Below are positions 8,940 to 17,569 of a DNA stretch of 64,000 bases, piece after piece. The notes below the pieces were generated by a model. It was not told the origin of the DNA, ran no database searches, and saw only the letters and a program-made list of their open reading frames with translations. The DNA lies in NCBI RefSeq assembly GCF_028527925.1, contig NZ_JAPESW010000013.1, positions 33,854 through 97,853 of the forward strand. Reading direction: 5' to 3'. Position 1 is the stretch's first letter, and each line of letters opens with the position of its first letter. The DNA is from Cellulomonas fimi. GTDB taxonomy: Bacteria; Actinomycetota; Actinomycetes; Actinomycetales; Cellulomonadaceae. The position numbers and the translations under genes are program-made.

Positions 8940-9788
8940 ATGACCGTCGTACGCGTCGCATTCACCCAGGCCACCTGGACGGGCGACAAGGAGTCGATGA
9001 TCGCGCTGCACGAGGCGTGGACGCGCGAGGCCGCGTCGGCCGGTGCGCAGGTGATCTGCTTCCAGGAGCTGTTCTACGGGCCGTACTTCGGCATCACGCA
9101 GGACACCGCCTACTACGACTACGCGGAGTCCGTCCCAGGCCCGACGACGGAGCGGTTCGCGGCGCTCGCGGCCGAGCTGGGCATCGTGATCGTCCTGCCG
9201 GTGTACGAGGAGGACCAGCCGGGCGTGCTCTACAACACGGCCGCGGTGATCGACGCGGACGGCTCCTACCTCGGCAAGTACCGCAAGCACCACATCCCGC
9301 ACCTGCCCAAGTTCTGGGAGAAGTTCTACTTCCGCCCCGGCAACCTCGGGTACCCGGTGTTCGAGACGGCCGTCGGGAAGATCGGCGTCAACATCTGCTA
9401 CGACCGGCACTTCCCCGAGGGCTGGCGCGTGCTCGCGCTCAACGGCGCCGAGATCGTCTTCAACCCGAACGCGACCGCGCCCGGCATCTCCAACAAGCTC
9501 TGGGAGATCGAGCAGCCCGCGGCCGCGGTCGCGAACGGCTACTTCGTCGTCGCGAACAACCGGGTCGGGCTCGAGGACAACGAGTACGGCGACGAGGCGG
9601 TCGCGTTCTACGGCTCGTCGTACGCGGTCGGGCCCGACGGCAACTACGTCGGCGAGGTCGGGTCGAGCACCGAGGACCAGCTGCTGATCCGCGACCTCGA
9701 CCTCGACCAGATCCGGCAGGTCCGCGAGCGCTGGCAGTTCTTCCGCGACCGCCGGCCCGACGCCTACGGCGCGATCGTCGCCCCCTGA
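8940..9788 (+). CDS. Beta-ureidopropionase / N-carbamoyl-beta-alanine amidohydrolase (nitrilase superfamily)
   Basis: A 282-residue C-N hydrolase expected to split N-carbamoyl-beta-alanine into beta-alanine, CO2 and ammonia, the third step of reductive pyrimidine breakdown. The Glu-Lys-Cys triad is visible: Glu43 in FQELFYG, Lys116 in KYRKHHIP and Cys153 in NICYDRHFPEG, the last being typical of ureidopropionases and N-carbamoyl amidases. ATG 8940 follows a GGAGG ribosome-binding site 5 bases away. First gene of the operon and directly upstream of the dihydropyrimidinase, whose product it would use. N-carbamoyl-D-amino acid or putrescine-type amidases are alternatives, less likely in this context. 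Confidence 0.88.
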   Translation: MTVVRVAFTQATWTGDKESMIALHEAWTREAASAGAQVICFQELFYGPYFGITQDTAYYDYAESVPGPTTERFAALAAELGIVIVLPVYEEDQPGVLYNTAAVIDADGSYLGKYRKHHIPHLPKFWEKFYFRPGNLGYPVFETAVGKIGVNICYDRHFPEGWRVLALNGAEIVFNPNATAPGISNKLWEIEQPAAAVANGYFVVANNRVGLEDNEYGDEAVAFYGSSYAVGPDGNYVGEVGSSTEDQLLIRDLDLDQIRQVRERWQFFRDRRPDAYGAIVAP

Positions 9789-9816
9789 CCCGGCACCCAG
9801 CGGAGAGGACGTCCGA

Positions 9817-11241
9817 GTGAAGACCCTCATCACCGGCGGGACCGTCGTCAGCGCGACGGGCCGCACCCCGGCCGACGTGCTCGTCGACGGCGAGACCATC
9901 GCCGCGGTGCTCGCACCCGGCTCGACGCTGCTCGGCTTCGACCTCGCGGCGCACGTCGACCGCGTGATCGACGCGACCGGCAAGTACGTCATCCCCGGCG
10001 GCGTCGACGCGCACACGCACATGGAGCTGCCGTTCGGCGGCACCGCGGCGTCCGACACGTTCGAGACGGGCACGCGCGCCGCGGCGTGGGGCGGCACGAC
10101 GACGATCGTCGACTTCGCGGTGCAGCGCGCGGGGGAGCGGGTCATGGACGGCCTCGCGGCCTGGCACGAGAAGGCGGCCGGGCGGTGCGCGGTCGACTAC
10201 GCGTTCCACCAGATCGTCGGCGGCGTCGACGACGACAGCCTCAAGGCCATGGAGGGCCTCGTCGCGGAGGGCGTCACGAGCTACAAGCTCTTCATGGCGT
10301 ACCCGGGCGTCTTCTACGCCGACGACGCGCAGATCGTGCGGGCCATGCAGAAGGCCGCCGACCTCGGGCTGCTCACGATGATGCACGCGGAGAACGGGCC
10401 GGCGATCGACGTCCTCGCGGCACAGCTCGTCGAGCAGGGCAGGACCGGCCCCTACTTCCACGGGATCGCGCGCGCCTGGCAGCTCGAGGAGGAGGCGACG
10501 CACCGCGCGATCATGCTCGCCGACCTCACGAACGCGCCGCTGTACGTCGTGCACGTGAGCGCCAAGCAGGCCGTCCAGCAGCTCGCGTGGGCCCGCGACA
10601 ACGGCAAGAACGTGTTCGGCGAGACGTGCCCGCAGTACCTCTACCTCTCGCTCGAGGAGCAGCTCGGGGCGCCCGGGTTCGAGGGTGCGAAGTGGGTGTG
10701 CTCGACGCCCCTGCGCTCACGCGCCGAGGGGCACCAGGACCACATGTGGCAGGCGCTGCGCACCAACGACCTGCAGATGGTCTCGACCGACCACTGCCCG
10801 TTCTGCATGAAGGGACAGAAGGAGCTCGGGCTGAGCGACTTCCGGGCGATCCCTAACGGCATCGGGTCCGTCGAGCACCGCATGGACCTCATGTACCAGG
10901 GCGTCGTCACGGGCGAGATCACGCTCGAGCGGTGGGTCGAGCTCACGTCGACGACGCCCGCGCGGATGTTCGGGCTGTACGGCCGCAAGGGCGTCATCGC
11001 GCCCGGGGCCGACGCGGACGTCGTCGTCTACGACCCCGCGGGCCACACGTCCATCGGCGTCGGCGAGGGCAGGACCCACCACATGAACATGGACCACTCC
11101 GCGTGGGAGGGCTTCGAGGTCGACGGGCACGTCGACGTCGTCCTGTCCCGCGGGTCGGTGGTCGTCGACGACGCGGGGTACCACGGCCGGGCCGGCCACG
11201 GGCGCTACCTCAAGCGCGACCTGTCGCAGTACCTCGTCTGA
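9817..11241 (+). CDS. hydA: Dihydropyrimidinase / hydantoinase
   Basis: A 474-residue amidohydrolase that opens the ring of dihydrouracil or hydantoins to N-carbamoyl compounds in the cytosol. The binuclear zinc site is complete: His66 and His68 in AHTHMELPF, the carboxylated Lys157 in SYKLFMAYPG, His in MMHAENG and YVVHVS, and Asp in STDHCPF. The length matches the family. The GTG start lies 28 bases after the ureidopropionase stop with an AGCGGAGAGGA ribosome-binding site. The pairing with a ureidopropionase supports a dihydropyrimidinase rather than a pure hydantoinase. The gene symbol follows common usage for the family. Confidence 0.92.
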   Translation: MKTLITGGTVVSATGRTPADVLVDGETIAAVLAPGSTLLGFDLAAHVDRVIDATGKYVIPGGVDAHTHMELPFGGTAASDTFETGTRAAAWGGTTTIVDFAVQRAGERVMDGLAAWHEKAAGRCAVDYAFHQIVGGVDDDSLKAMEGLVAEGVTSYKLFMAYPGVFYADDAQIVRAMQKAADLGLLTMMHAENGPAIDVLAAQLVEQGRTGPYFHGIARAWQLEEEATHRAIMLADLTNAPLYVVHVSAKQAVQQLAWARDNGKNVFGETCPQYLYLSLEEQLGAPGFEGAKWVCSTPLRSRAEGHQDHMWQALRTNDLQMVSTDHCPFCMKGQKELGLSDFRAIPNGIGSVEHRMDLMYQGVVTGEITLERWVELTSTTPARMFGLYGRKGVIAPGADADVVVYDPAGHTSIGVGEGRTHHMNMDHSAWEGFEVDGHVDVVLSRGSVVVDDAGYHGRAGHGRYLKRDLSQYLV

Positions 11242-11275
11242 CCCGCGTCCCCACGCCCCGGAAGGAGGACCGCCC

Positions 11276-12307
11276 GTGGACTTCGGTGTCGTCCTGCAGA
11301 CCAACCCGCCCGCCTGGCGGACCGTCGAGCTCGCCCGCCAGGCCGAGACGCACGGCTTCGACTACGTGTGGACGTTCGACTCGCACCTGCTGTGGCAGGA
11401 GCCGTTCGTCGTGTACTCGGCGATCCTCGCCGCGACGCGCAAGGTGATCGTCGGGCCGATGGTCACCAACCCCGCGACCCGGGACTGGACCGTCACGGCG
11501 TCGCTCTTCGCGACGCTCAACGAGATGTTCGGCAACCGGACGGTGTGCGGCATCGGCCGCGGCGACTCCGCGGTCCGCACGCTCAACGGCCGACCGTCGA
11601 ACCTCGCGACGCTGCGCGAGTCGATCCACGTGATCCGCGAGCTCGCGAACGACCGGGCCGTCGAGGTCAACGGCCGGACCGTTCGATTCCCGTGGGCCAA
11701 GGGCTCCGCGCTCGACGTCTGGGTCGCCGCGTACGGGCCGCTCGCGCTCAAGCTCACGGGCGAGGTCGGCGACGGCTTCATCCTCCAGCTCGCCGACCCC
11801 GACATCGCCGCCTGGACGATCAAGGTCGTCCGCGACGCCGCCGAGGCCGCCGGGCGCGACCCCGACGCGATCCAGTTCTGCGTCGCCGCACCCGCGTACG
11901 TCGGCGACGGCGACTCGCCCGCCGCCCGCGCGCACATGCGCGAGCAGTGCCGCTGGTTCGGCGGCATGGTCGGCAACCACGTGGCCGACATCGTCGCGCG
12001 CTACGGCACCGACAGCACCGTGCCGAAGGCGCTCACCGACTACATCAAGGCGCGCGAGGGCTACGACTACAACGAGCACGGCCGCGCCGGGAACTCGCAC
12101 ACGTCCTTCGTGCCCGACGAGATCGTCGAGCGGTTCTGCCTGCTCGGCAGCCCGCGCGAGCACGTCGAGAAGCTCGAGGCGCTGCGCGACCTCGGCGTGA
12201 CGCAGTTCGCCGCCTACCTCCAGCACGACAACAAGGAGGAGACGATGCGGCTCTACGGCGAGCGGGTCATCCCCGCGCTCGCGGACACCGTCGTGGCGAC
12301 CGCATGA
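11276..12307 (+). CDS. LLM-class oxidoreductase, candidate F420- or flavin-dependent pyrimidine-pathway enzyme
   Basis: A 343-residue luciferase-like TIM-barrel protein: FGVVLQTNPPAWRTVELARQ at the start, then GFDYVWTFDSHLLWQEPFV and IVGPMVTNPATRDWTV, close to methylenetetrahydromethanopterin reductase (Mer). It matches the group annotated as LLM class F420-dependent oxidoreductase and often seen beside hydantoinase genes. The GTG start has GAAGGAGGA upstream. Its reaction is unknown. As no dihydropyrimidine dehydrogenase is seen in the operon, it may interconvert a pyrimidine and dihydropyrimidine. Relatives also occur in bacteria not known to make F420, so an FMN cofactor or a monooxygenase role like RutA is an alternative. 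Confidence 0.85.
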   Translation: MDFGVVLQTNPPAWRTVELARQAETHGFDYVWTFDSHLLWQEPFVVYSAILAATRKVIVGPMVTNPATRDWTVTASLFATLNEMFGNRTVCGIGRGDSAVRTLNGRPSNLATLRESIHVIRELANDRAVEVNGRTVRFPWAKGSALDVWVAAYGPLALKLTGEVGDGFILQLADPDIAAWTIKVVRDAAEAAGRDPDAIQFCVAAPAYVGDGDSPAARAHMREQCRWFGGMVGNHVADIVARYGTDSTVPKALTDYIKAREGYDYNEHGRAGNSHTSFVPDEIVERFCLLGSPREHVEKLEALRDLGVTQFAAYLQHDNKEETMRLYGERVIPALADTVVATA

Positions 12308-13182
12308 CGACGGGCCGGCGCGCCGCGCGGTCGGCGCTCTGGGGCGCCGCGGCGCTCGTGCTGCTCGTGGTGCTGTGGGAGGTCGTCAAGGTCGTCGTCC
12401 CCGACACCGGGTGGCACGTCGGCGAGGCGAGCGTCCTGCCGCGCACCGACGACGTCGCGATGCCGCACGTGTGGGAGATCGTCACCCGGATCGGTGAGCC
12501 CGAGACGTCCGCGACCGGTGCGCCGACCGTGCTCGTCGCGATGCTGCAGGCGTGCTGGTTCACGCTGCGCGTCGCGGCCGCGGGGTGGGTGCTGGGCGTC
12601 GTCGGCGGCGTGGCGGTCGCGGTCGTCATGCAGCGCTCGCGGATCGCGGAGTCGGCGCTGCTGCCGTGGGTCGTGCTGTCGCAGACCGTGCCGCTCGTCG
12701 CGCTGGCGCCGCTCGTCGTGGGGTGGGGCGGACGCATCCAACTCGGCGCGCTCGAGTGGCAGAAGTGGATGTCGGTCGCGCTCATCGCGTCCTACCTCGC
12801 GTTCTTCCCCGTCGCGGTCGGCATGCTGCGCGGCCTGCAGTCGCCCACGACCGCGCAGGTCGAGCTGTTCCGGGCGCAGGCCGCGTCGTGGAGCCGGACG
12901 CTGGTCTCGCTGCGGCTGCCCGCGTCCGTCCCGTACCTGCTGCCCGCGCTGCGGCTCGCCGCGGCCACGGCCGTCGTCGGCGCGATCGTCGCCGAGGTGT
13001 CGACCGGCACCAAGGGCGGCATCGGCCGGCTCGTCATCGCCTACGCCCAGGCCGCGAGCGGGGACCCCGCCAAGCCGTGGGCGGCCATCCTCGCCGCCGC
13101 CGTGCTCGGCCTCGTCGCCGCCGGCCTCGTCACCCTGCTCGGGCTCGGCCTGGGCCGCTACCGCCACGCGGAGGTCTCATGA
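12304..13182 (+). CDS. ABC transporter permease (SsuC/ThiX type), first of two
   Basis: A 292-residue membrane protein of the BPD_transp_1 fold, with about six hydrophobic segments. The cytoplasmic coupling motif is seen around ELFRAQAASWSRTLVSLRLP followed by ASVPYLLPALRLAAATAVVG, as in TauC/SsuC/ThiX permeases. An inserted loop after the first transmembrane segment (residues ~35-75) is longer than usual. The ATG overlaps the LLM stop by 4 bases and its own stop overlaps the ATPase start, so the three are co-translated. It pairs with the permease at 14063-14839 to form a heterodimeric channel. Substrate presumed to be a pyrimidine or hydantoin. Confidence 0.88.
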   Translation: MTTGRRAARSALWGAAALVLLVVLWEVVKVVVPDTGWHVGEASVLPRTDDVAMPHVWEIVTRIGEPETSATGAPTVLVAMLQACWFTLRVAAAGWVLGVVGGVAVAVVMQRSRIAESALLPWVVLSQTVPLVALAPLVVGWGGRIQLGALEWQKWMSVALIASYLAFFPVAVGMLRGLQSPTTAQVELFRAQAASWSRTLVSLRLPASVPYLLPALRLAAATAVVGAIVAEVSTGTKGGIGRLVIAYAQAASGDPAKPWAAILAAAVLGLVAAGLVTLLGLGLGRYRHAEVS

Positions 13183-14066
13183 GCGACGTCACCACCGCCC
13201 CGGACGCCACCGGCTCGTCGCCGTCCGCCGTGTCGGCCGGGCCCACGCCTGCCGGACCCGCGACCGCCGTCGACGTGCGCGGCGTGTCCAAGGTGTTCAC
13301 CACGAAGGCCGGCACGGTCACCGCGCTCGACGACATCCACCTGACCGTCGCCGCGGGCGAGTTCGTCTCGCTCATCGGCCCGTCAGGCTGCGGCAAGTCG
13401 ACGCTGCTGCGGCTGATCGCGGACCTCGACCAGCCCACGTCGGGCGAGCTCGAGGTGTTCGGGCGCTCGCCGCGCGTCGCCCGCGAGGCGCAGTACTACG
13501 GCATCGCGTTCCAGCAGGCGGGCCTCCTGCCGTGGCGCACGGTGACGGCCAACGTCGAGCTGCCGCTCGAGCTGCACGGCGTCGGCCGGCGCGAGCGGGC
13601 CGCGCGCGCCGCCGAGCTGCTGGCGCTCGTCGGGCTCACCGAGTTCGCCGGGCACTTCCCGCACCAGCTCTCGGGCGGCATGCAGCAGCGCGTCGCGATC
13701 GCCCGGTCGCTCGCCGAGAGCCCGAGCCTGCTCCTCATGGACGAGCCGTTCGGCGCGCTCGACGAGATGACGCGCGAACGCATGCAGACCGAGCTCGTGC
13801 GGCTGTGCGCCGAGTCCGGGGCGGCCGTCGTGTTCGTCACGCACTCGATCCCCGAGGCGGTGTTCCTGTCCCAGCGGGTCGTCGTCATGTCGCCGCGCCC
13901 CGGCCGGATCGCGCAGATCGTGCCCGTGGACCTCGCCCGGGCCGACGAGCGCACCGACGACCTGCGGGAGGACACGGCGTTCTTCGCGGCGGTCACCGCG
14001 GTGCGGGAGGCGCTGCACGGCGGTCACGGCGCGGACGTCCCGACGCGCGGCGTGGACGTCCGATGA
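13179..14066 (+). CDS. ABC transporter ATPase (SsuB/TauB/ThiZ type)
   Basis: A 295-residue ATPase: Walker A GPSGCGKST, Q-loop with FQQAGLLPWRTV, signature LSGGMQQRVAIARSL, Walker B LLLMDEPFGALDE and the His of VFVTHSIPEAVF. The first ~30 residues are a Ser/Thr/Pro-rich extension. The start ATG overlaps the upstream permease stop and the stop overlaps the next permease start (both ATGA). It energises the importer formed by the two permeases and the lipoprotein 14947-16104. These ATPases resemble each other closely, so the substrate comes only from context. Confidence 0.92.
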   Translation: MSDVTTAPDATGSSPSAVSAGPTPAGPATAVDVRGVSKVFTTKAGTVTALDDIHLTVAAGEFVSLIGPSGCGKSTLLRLIADLDQPTSGELEVFGRSPRVAREAQYYGIAFQQAGLLPWRTVTANVELPLELHGVGRRERAARAAELLALVGLTEFAGHFPHQLSGGMQQRVAIARSLAESPSLLLMDEPFGALDEMTRERMQTELVRLCAESGAAVVFVTHSIPEAVFLSQRVVVMSPRPGRIAQIVPVDLARADERTDDLREDTAFFAAVTAVREALHGGHGADVPTRGVDVR

Positions 14067-14839
14067 GCGCCACCCGGGTGACCCGGTGGGTCGCACCCGT
14101 GCTCGTCGGCGTCCTCGCGCTCGTCGTGTGGCAGGTCGTCGTCGTGACGGCGGACCTGCCGCCGTACCTGCTGCCGAGCCCGACGGCGATCGTCGAGCAG
14201 CTCCGCCAGGTGGTGCCGCTCGTGTGGTCGGCGGCGCTCGCGACCGGCGCGAACGTGCTGGTGGGGCTCCTGGTCGGTGCGGTGACGGCGGTGCTCGCGG
14301 CGGTCGTCGCGGCGCGCAGCCGGATCGTCGACGGGCTCATGTCACCCACGGCCGCCGCGCTGTCGGTGATGCCGATCGTCGCGCTCGCGCCCGCGCTCAA
14401 CACGCTGTTCGGCACGACGTCCACGACCCCGCGCCGGCTCGTCGTCGCGGTGGTCGTCTTCGCGCCGGTCTTCGTCAACACGCTGCGCGGTCTGCGGCAG
14501 GTGCAGCCCGTGCACCGCGACCTGATGCGCGCGTACGCGGCGTCGTCGTGGCAGGTCACGCGCACGGTCACGGTGCCGGGTGCGCTGCCGTACCTGTTCA
14601 CCGGGCTGCGGATCGCGTCGTCGACGGGCGTCATCGCGGCCGTCGTCGCGGAGTACTTCGGCGGGCTGCAGAACGGCCTCGGGTCGCGCATCACGGCCGC
14701 AGCCGCGAACAGCGCGTACGCCCGAGCGTGGGCGTTCGTGCTCGGCGCGATCCTGCTCGGTCTCGTCCTGTACCTCGCGACGGCCGCGCTCGAACGTGCC
14801 GTCGCCCACCGCAACGGCACGGTCCCCGACGGGACCTGA
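14063..14839 (+). CDS. ABC transporter permease (SsuC/ThiX type), second of two
   Basis: A 258-residue BPD_transp_1 membrane protein with about six hydrophobic segments; N-terminal helix VLVGVLALVVWQVVVVTADL and then LPPYLLPSPTAIVEQL, as in NMT1-type importers. The coupling region reads RDLMRAYAASSWQVTRTVTV followed by PGALPYLFTGLRIASSTGVI. It overlaps the ATPase gene by 4 bases. Two different permease genes in one cassette imply a heterodimer rather than the homodimer of SsuC/TauC systems, as in the pyrimidine- and riboflavin-related relatives. It ends 107 bases before the binding-protein gene. Confidence 0.88.
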   Translation: MSATRVTRWVAPVLVGVLALVVWQVVVVTADLPPYLLPSPTAIVEQLRQVVPLVWSAALATGANVLVGLLVGAVTAVLAAVVAARSRIVDGLMSPTAAALSVMPIVALAPALNTLFGTTSTTPRRLVVAVVVFAPVFVNTLRGLRQVQPVHRDLMRAYAASSWQVTRTVTVPGALPYLFTGLRIASSTGVIAAVVAEYFGGLQNGLGSRITAAAANSAYARAWAFVLGAILLGLVLYLATAALERAVAHRNGTVPDGT

Positions 14840-14946
14840 CGCCGCCCACCCGTCCCGCCTGCCGACGACGCCAGGTGCGGTCGACCGCGACTCGCCCCCT
14901 CCGGCGAGCGCGCCCCGCCAGTGCCGCCCCCCAGGAAGGACCCGAG

Positions 14947-16104
14947 ATGACCCCCACCAGGCGTTCCGCGTGGACCGCGACGGCTGTCGGCGTCGCCACC
15001 GCGCTCGTGCTGTCGGCGTGCAGCAGCGGCAGCGGCGACCCCGAGCCCGAGGCGTCGGGCGACTCGGACGGGCTGACCCCCGTCACGCTCCAGCTGCAGT
15101 GGTTCACCCAGGCCCAGTTCGCCGGCTACATCGCGGCCGTCGAGCAGGGCTTCTACGAGGACGAGGGCCTCGACGTCGAGATCATCGAGGGCGGCGTCGA
15201 CATCGTCCCGCAGTCCGTGCTGGCGGACGGCTCCGTCGACTACGCGATCGCGTGGGTGCCCAAGGCGCTCGCGTCGCGCGAGCAGGGCGCGGGCATCACC
15301 GACGTCGCGCAGATCTTCCAGCGGTCGGGCACGCTCCAGGTCGCGTTCGCGGACTCGGGCATCTCGTCCGCGGCCGACCTGCGCGGCAAGAAGGTCGGCA
15401 ACTGGGGCTTCGGCAACGAGTTCGAGCTCTTCGCGGGCATGACGGAGGCGGGCCTCGACCCCGCGACGGACGTCACGCTCGTGCAGCAGCAGTTCGACAT
15501 GAACGCGCTGCTGTCGGGTGAGATCGACGCCGCCCAGGCCATGACGTACAACGAGTACGCGCAGGTGCTCGAGGCCGTGAACCCCGAGACCGGCGAGCTC
15601 TACCAGCCCGAGGACTTCACGGTCGTCGACTGGAACGACGAGGGCACGGCGATGCTCCAGGACGCGATCTGGGCGAACTCCGAGCGGCTCGCGTCCGACG
15701 AGGAGTACCAGGAGACGACGGTCAAGTTCCTCAAGGCGAGCCTCGAGGGCTGGATCTGGGTCCGCGACAACCCGGAGGAGGCGCGCGACCTCGTCGTGGC
15801 CGCGGGCTCGCAGCTCGGCGCGAGCCACCAGCTCTGGCAGGTCAACGAGGTCAACAAGCTCGTCTGGCCGTCGCCGGGCGGCATCGGGATCATCGACGAG
15901 TCGGCCTGGGAGCGGACCGTCGACATCGCCCTCAACACCAAGAACGACCAGGGCGCGACGGTCATCACGGCCGAGCCGAGCGCCGACGCGTACACCAACG
16001 AGTACGTCGACAAGGCGCTCGAGGAGCTGCGTGCCGAGGGCGTCGACGTCGACGGCGCCGACTTCCAGGCGGCCGAGGTCACGCTCGAGCCGGGCGGCAA
16101 CTGA
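14947..16104 (+). CDS. NMT1/THI5-like substrate-binding lipoprotein
   Basis: A 385-residue lipoprotein of the NMT1/THI5-like family, whose known members bind thiamine-precursor pyrimidines, riboflavin or sulfonates. The signal peptide ends at LVLSACSSGSG (lipobox LSAC). The mature start VTLQLQWFTQAQFAGYIAAV and YEDEGLDVEIIEGG are typical for ThiY-like proteins. ATG 14947 has AGGAAGGA upstream. A 12-bp hairpin directly follows the stop, which may stabilise this part of the mRNA so that the binding protein is made in excess over the permeases. Ligand inferred as a pyrimidine base or a reduced or ring-opened derivative. Confidence 0.9.
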   Translation: MTPTRRSAWTATAVGVATALVLSACSSGSGDPEPEASGDSDGLTPVTLQLQWFTQAQFAGYIAAVEQGFYEDEGLDVEIIEGGVDIVPQSVLADGSVDYAIAWVPKALASREQGAGITDVAQIFQRSGTLQVAFADSGISSAADLRGKKVGNWGFGNEFELFAGMTEAGLDPATDVTLVQQQFDMNALLSGEIDAAQAMTYNEYAQVLEAVNPETGELYQPEDFTVVDWNDEGTAMLQDAIWANSERLASDEEYQETTVKFLKASLEGWIWVRDNPEEARDLVVAAGSQLGASHQLWQVNEVNKLVWPSPGGIGIIDESAWERTVDIALNTKNDQGATVITAEPSADAYTNEYVDKALEELRAEGVDVDGADFQAAEVTLEPGGN

Positions 16105-16110
16105 CGTCCA

Positions 16111-16147
16111 CCGTGCGGCGCGAGCGCACCCTGCCCGCGCCGCACGG
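16111..16147 (+). terminator. Intra-operon hairpin after the binding-protein gene
   Basis: A perfect 12-bp inverted repeat (16111-16122 with 16136-16147) encloses a 13-base loop 7 bases after the stop of the binding-protein gene. The next gene starts 27 bases later on the same strand. It may be a partial terminator or an mRNA-stabilising structure. Confidence 0.6.
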
Positions 16148-16173
16148 CCCGCACGACCGAACGAGGGGGAGAC

Positions 16174-17511
16174 GTGAGCGTCCCGACCAGCACGACCATC
16201 CATCCCGACGACGCCGCCGCGGTGCGGCTCGACCGTGAGCACGTCTTCCACTCCTGGTCCGCGCAGGCGGCCCTCGACCCGCTCGTCCTGTCCGGCGGCT
16301 CCGGCTCGCACGTGTGGGACGCGTCGGGCCGCCGCTACCTCGACTTCTCGAGCCAGCTCGTCAACACAAACATCGGGCACCAGCACCCGCGCGTGGTCGA
16401 GGCGATCCGCGCGCAGGCGTCCACGCTGACGACGATCGCGCCGTCCACCGCCGCGCTCGTCCGTGGCGAGGCGGCCGAGCGGGTCCTGGCGCACGCGCCC
16501 GCGGGCTTCTCCAAGGTCTTCTTCACCAACGGCGGCGCCGACGCGAACGAGAACGCGATCCGCATGGCACGCCTGCACACCGGCCGGGACAAGGTCGTGT
16601 CGCACTACCGCTCGTACCACGGCAACACCGGCGCGGCCGTCGTCGCGACGGGCGACTGGCGGCGCGTGCCGAACGAGTACGCGCGCGGTCACGTGCACGT
16701 CTTCGGGCCCTACCCGTACCGGTCGGAGTTCTGGTCGACGACCCCCGAGCAGGAGGCCGAGCGCGCGCTGCACCACCTCGAGCGCGTGATCCAGGCGGAG
16801 GGGCCGACGTCCGTCGCCGCGATCCTGCTCGAGACGATCCCCGGCACCGCGGGCGTCCTCGTGCCGCCGCCCGGCTACCTGCGGGGTGTCCGCGAGGTCG
16901 CCGACCGGTACGGGATCGTGCTGATCCTCGACGAGGTCATGGCCGGCTTCGGCCGGACGGGGCGGTGGCTCGCGCTCGACGGCTTCGACGTCGTGCCCGA
17001 CCTCGTCACCTTCGCGAAGGGCGTGAACTCCGGGTACGTGCCGGCGGGCGGCGTCATGATCTCCGACCCGATCGCGCGGACCTTCGACGTGCGCGTCTTC
17101 CCGGGCGGCCTCACGTACTCGGGCCACCCGCTCGCGATGGCGGCGATCGTCGCGACGCTCGACGCGATGGCCGACGAGGGCGTCGTCGACAACGCGGCCG
17201 CCGTCGGGCGCGACCTGATCGGCCCCGGCCTGGCCGCGCTCGCCGCCCGCAACCCGCTCGTCGGCGAGGTCCGGGGGCTCGGCGTCTTCTGGGCGGTCGA
17301 GCTCGTCCGTGACCGTGCGACCCGCGAACCCGTCGACACGTCCGTGATGGGCCGGGTCCGGGCGGGCGCGCTGGAGCGCGGCCTGCTGCCGTTCACCGCC
17401 GACAACCGCGTGCACGTCGTGCCCCCGTGCATCGTGACGCCCGACGAGGCCGCGCACGGTCTCGAGATCCTCGGCGACGTGCTCGACGCCGTCGCCGCCG
17501 ACGTGCTGTGA
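16174..17511 (+). CDS. Class III (omega) aminotransferase, probable beta-alanine transaminase
   Basis: A 445-residue PLP enzyme of the class III (ornithine/omega-amino acid) group. Conserved parts are FFTNGGADANENAIRMARLH (phosphate-binding region), SYHGNTGAA, the LILDEVMAGFGRTG motif with the PLP-ring Asp, and the Schiff-base Lys282 in FAKGVNSGYVPAGG. The GTG start follows an AGGGGGAG ribosome-binding site. In this operon the expected amino donor is beta-alanine (or 3-aminoisobutyrate from thymine), giving malonic semialdehyde (or its methyl form). Acceptor unknown. Other omega-amine donors are possible, but the step fills the gap after ureidopropionase. Confidence 0.88.
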   Translation: MSVPTSTTIHPDDAAAVRLDREHVFHSWSAQAALDPLVLSGGSGSHVWDASGRRYLDFSSQLVNTNIGHQHPRVVEAIRAQASTLTTIAPSTAALVRGEAAERVLAHAPAGFSKVFFTNGGADANENAIRMARLHTGRDKVVSHYRSYHGNTGAAVVATGDWRRVPNEYARGHVHVFGPYPYRSEFWSTTPEQEAERALHHLERVIQAEGPTSVAAILLETIPGTAGVLVPPPGYLRGVREVADRYGIVLILDEVMAGFGRTGRWLALDGFDVVPDLVTFAKGVNSGYVPAGGVMISDPIARTFDVRVFPGGLTYSGHPLAMAAIVATLDAMADEGVVDNAAAVGRDLIGPGLAALAARNPLVGEVRGLGVFWAVELVRDRATREPVDTSVMGRVRAGALERGLLPFTADNRVHVVPPCIVTPDEAAHGLEILGDVLDAVAADVL

Positions 17512-17569
17512 TGCGCGACGGCAGCCCCACCGCCACCCGCACCACCGCGAACCATCCCAGGGAGACCCC

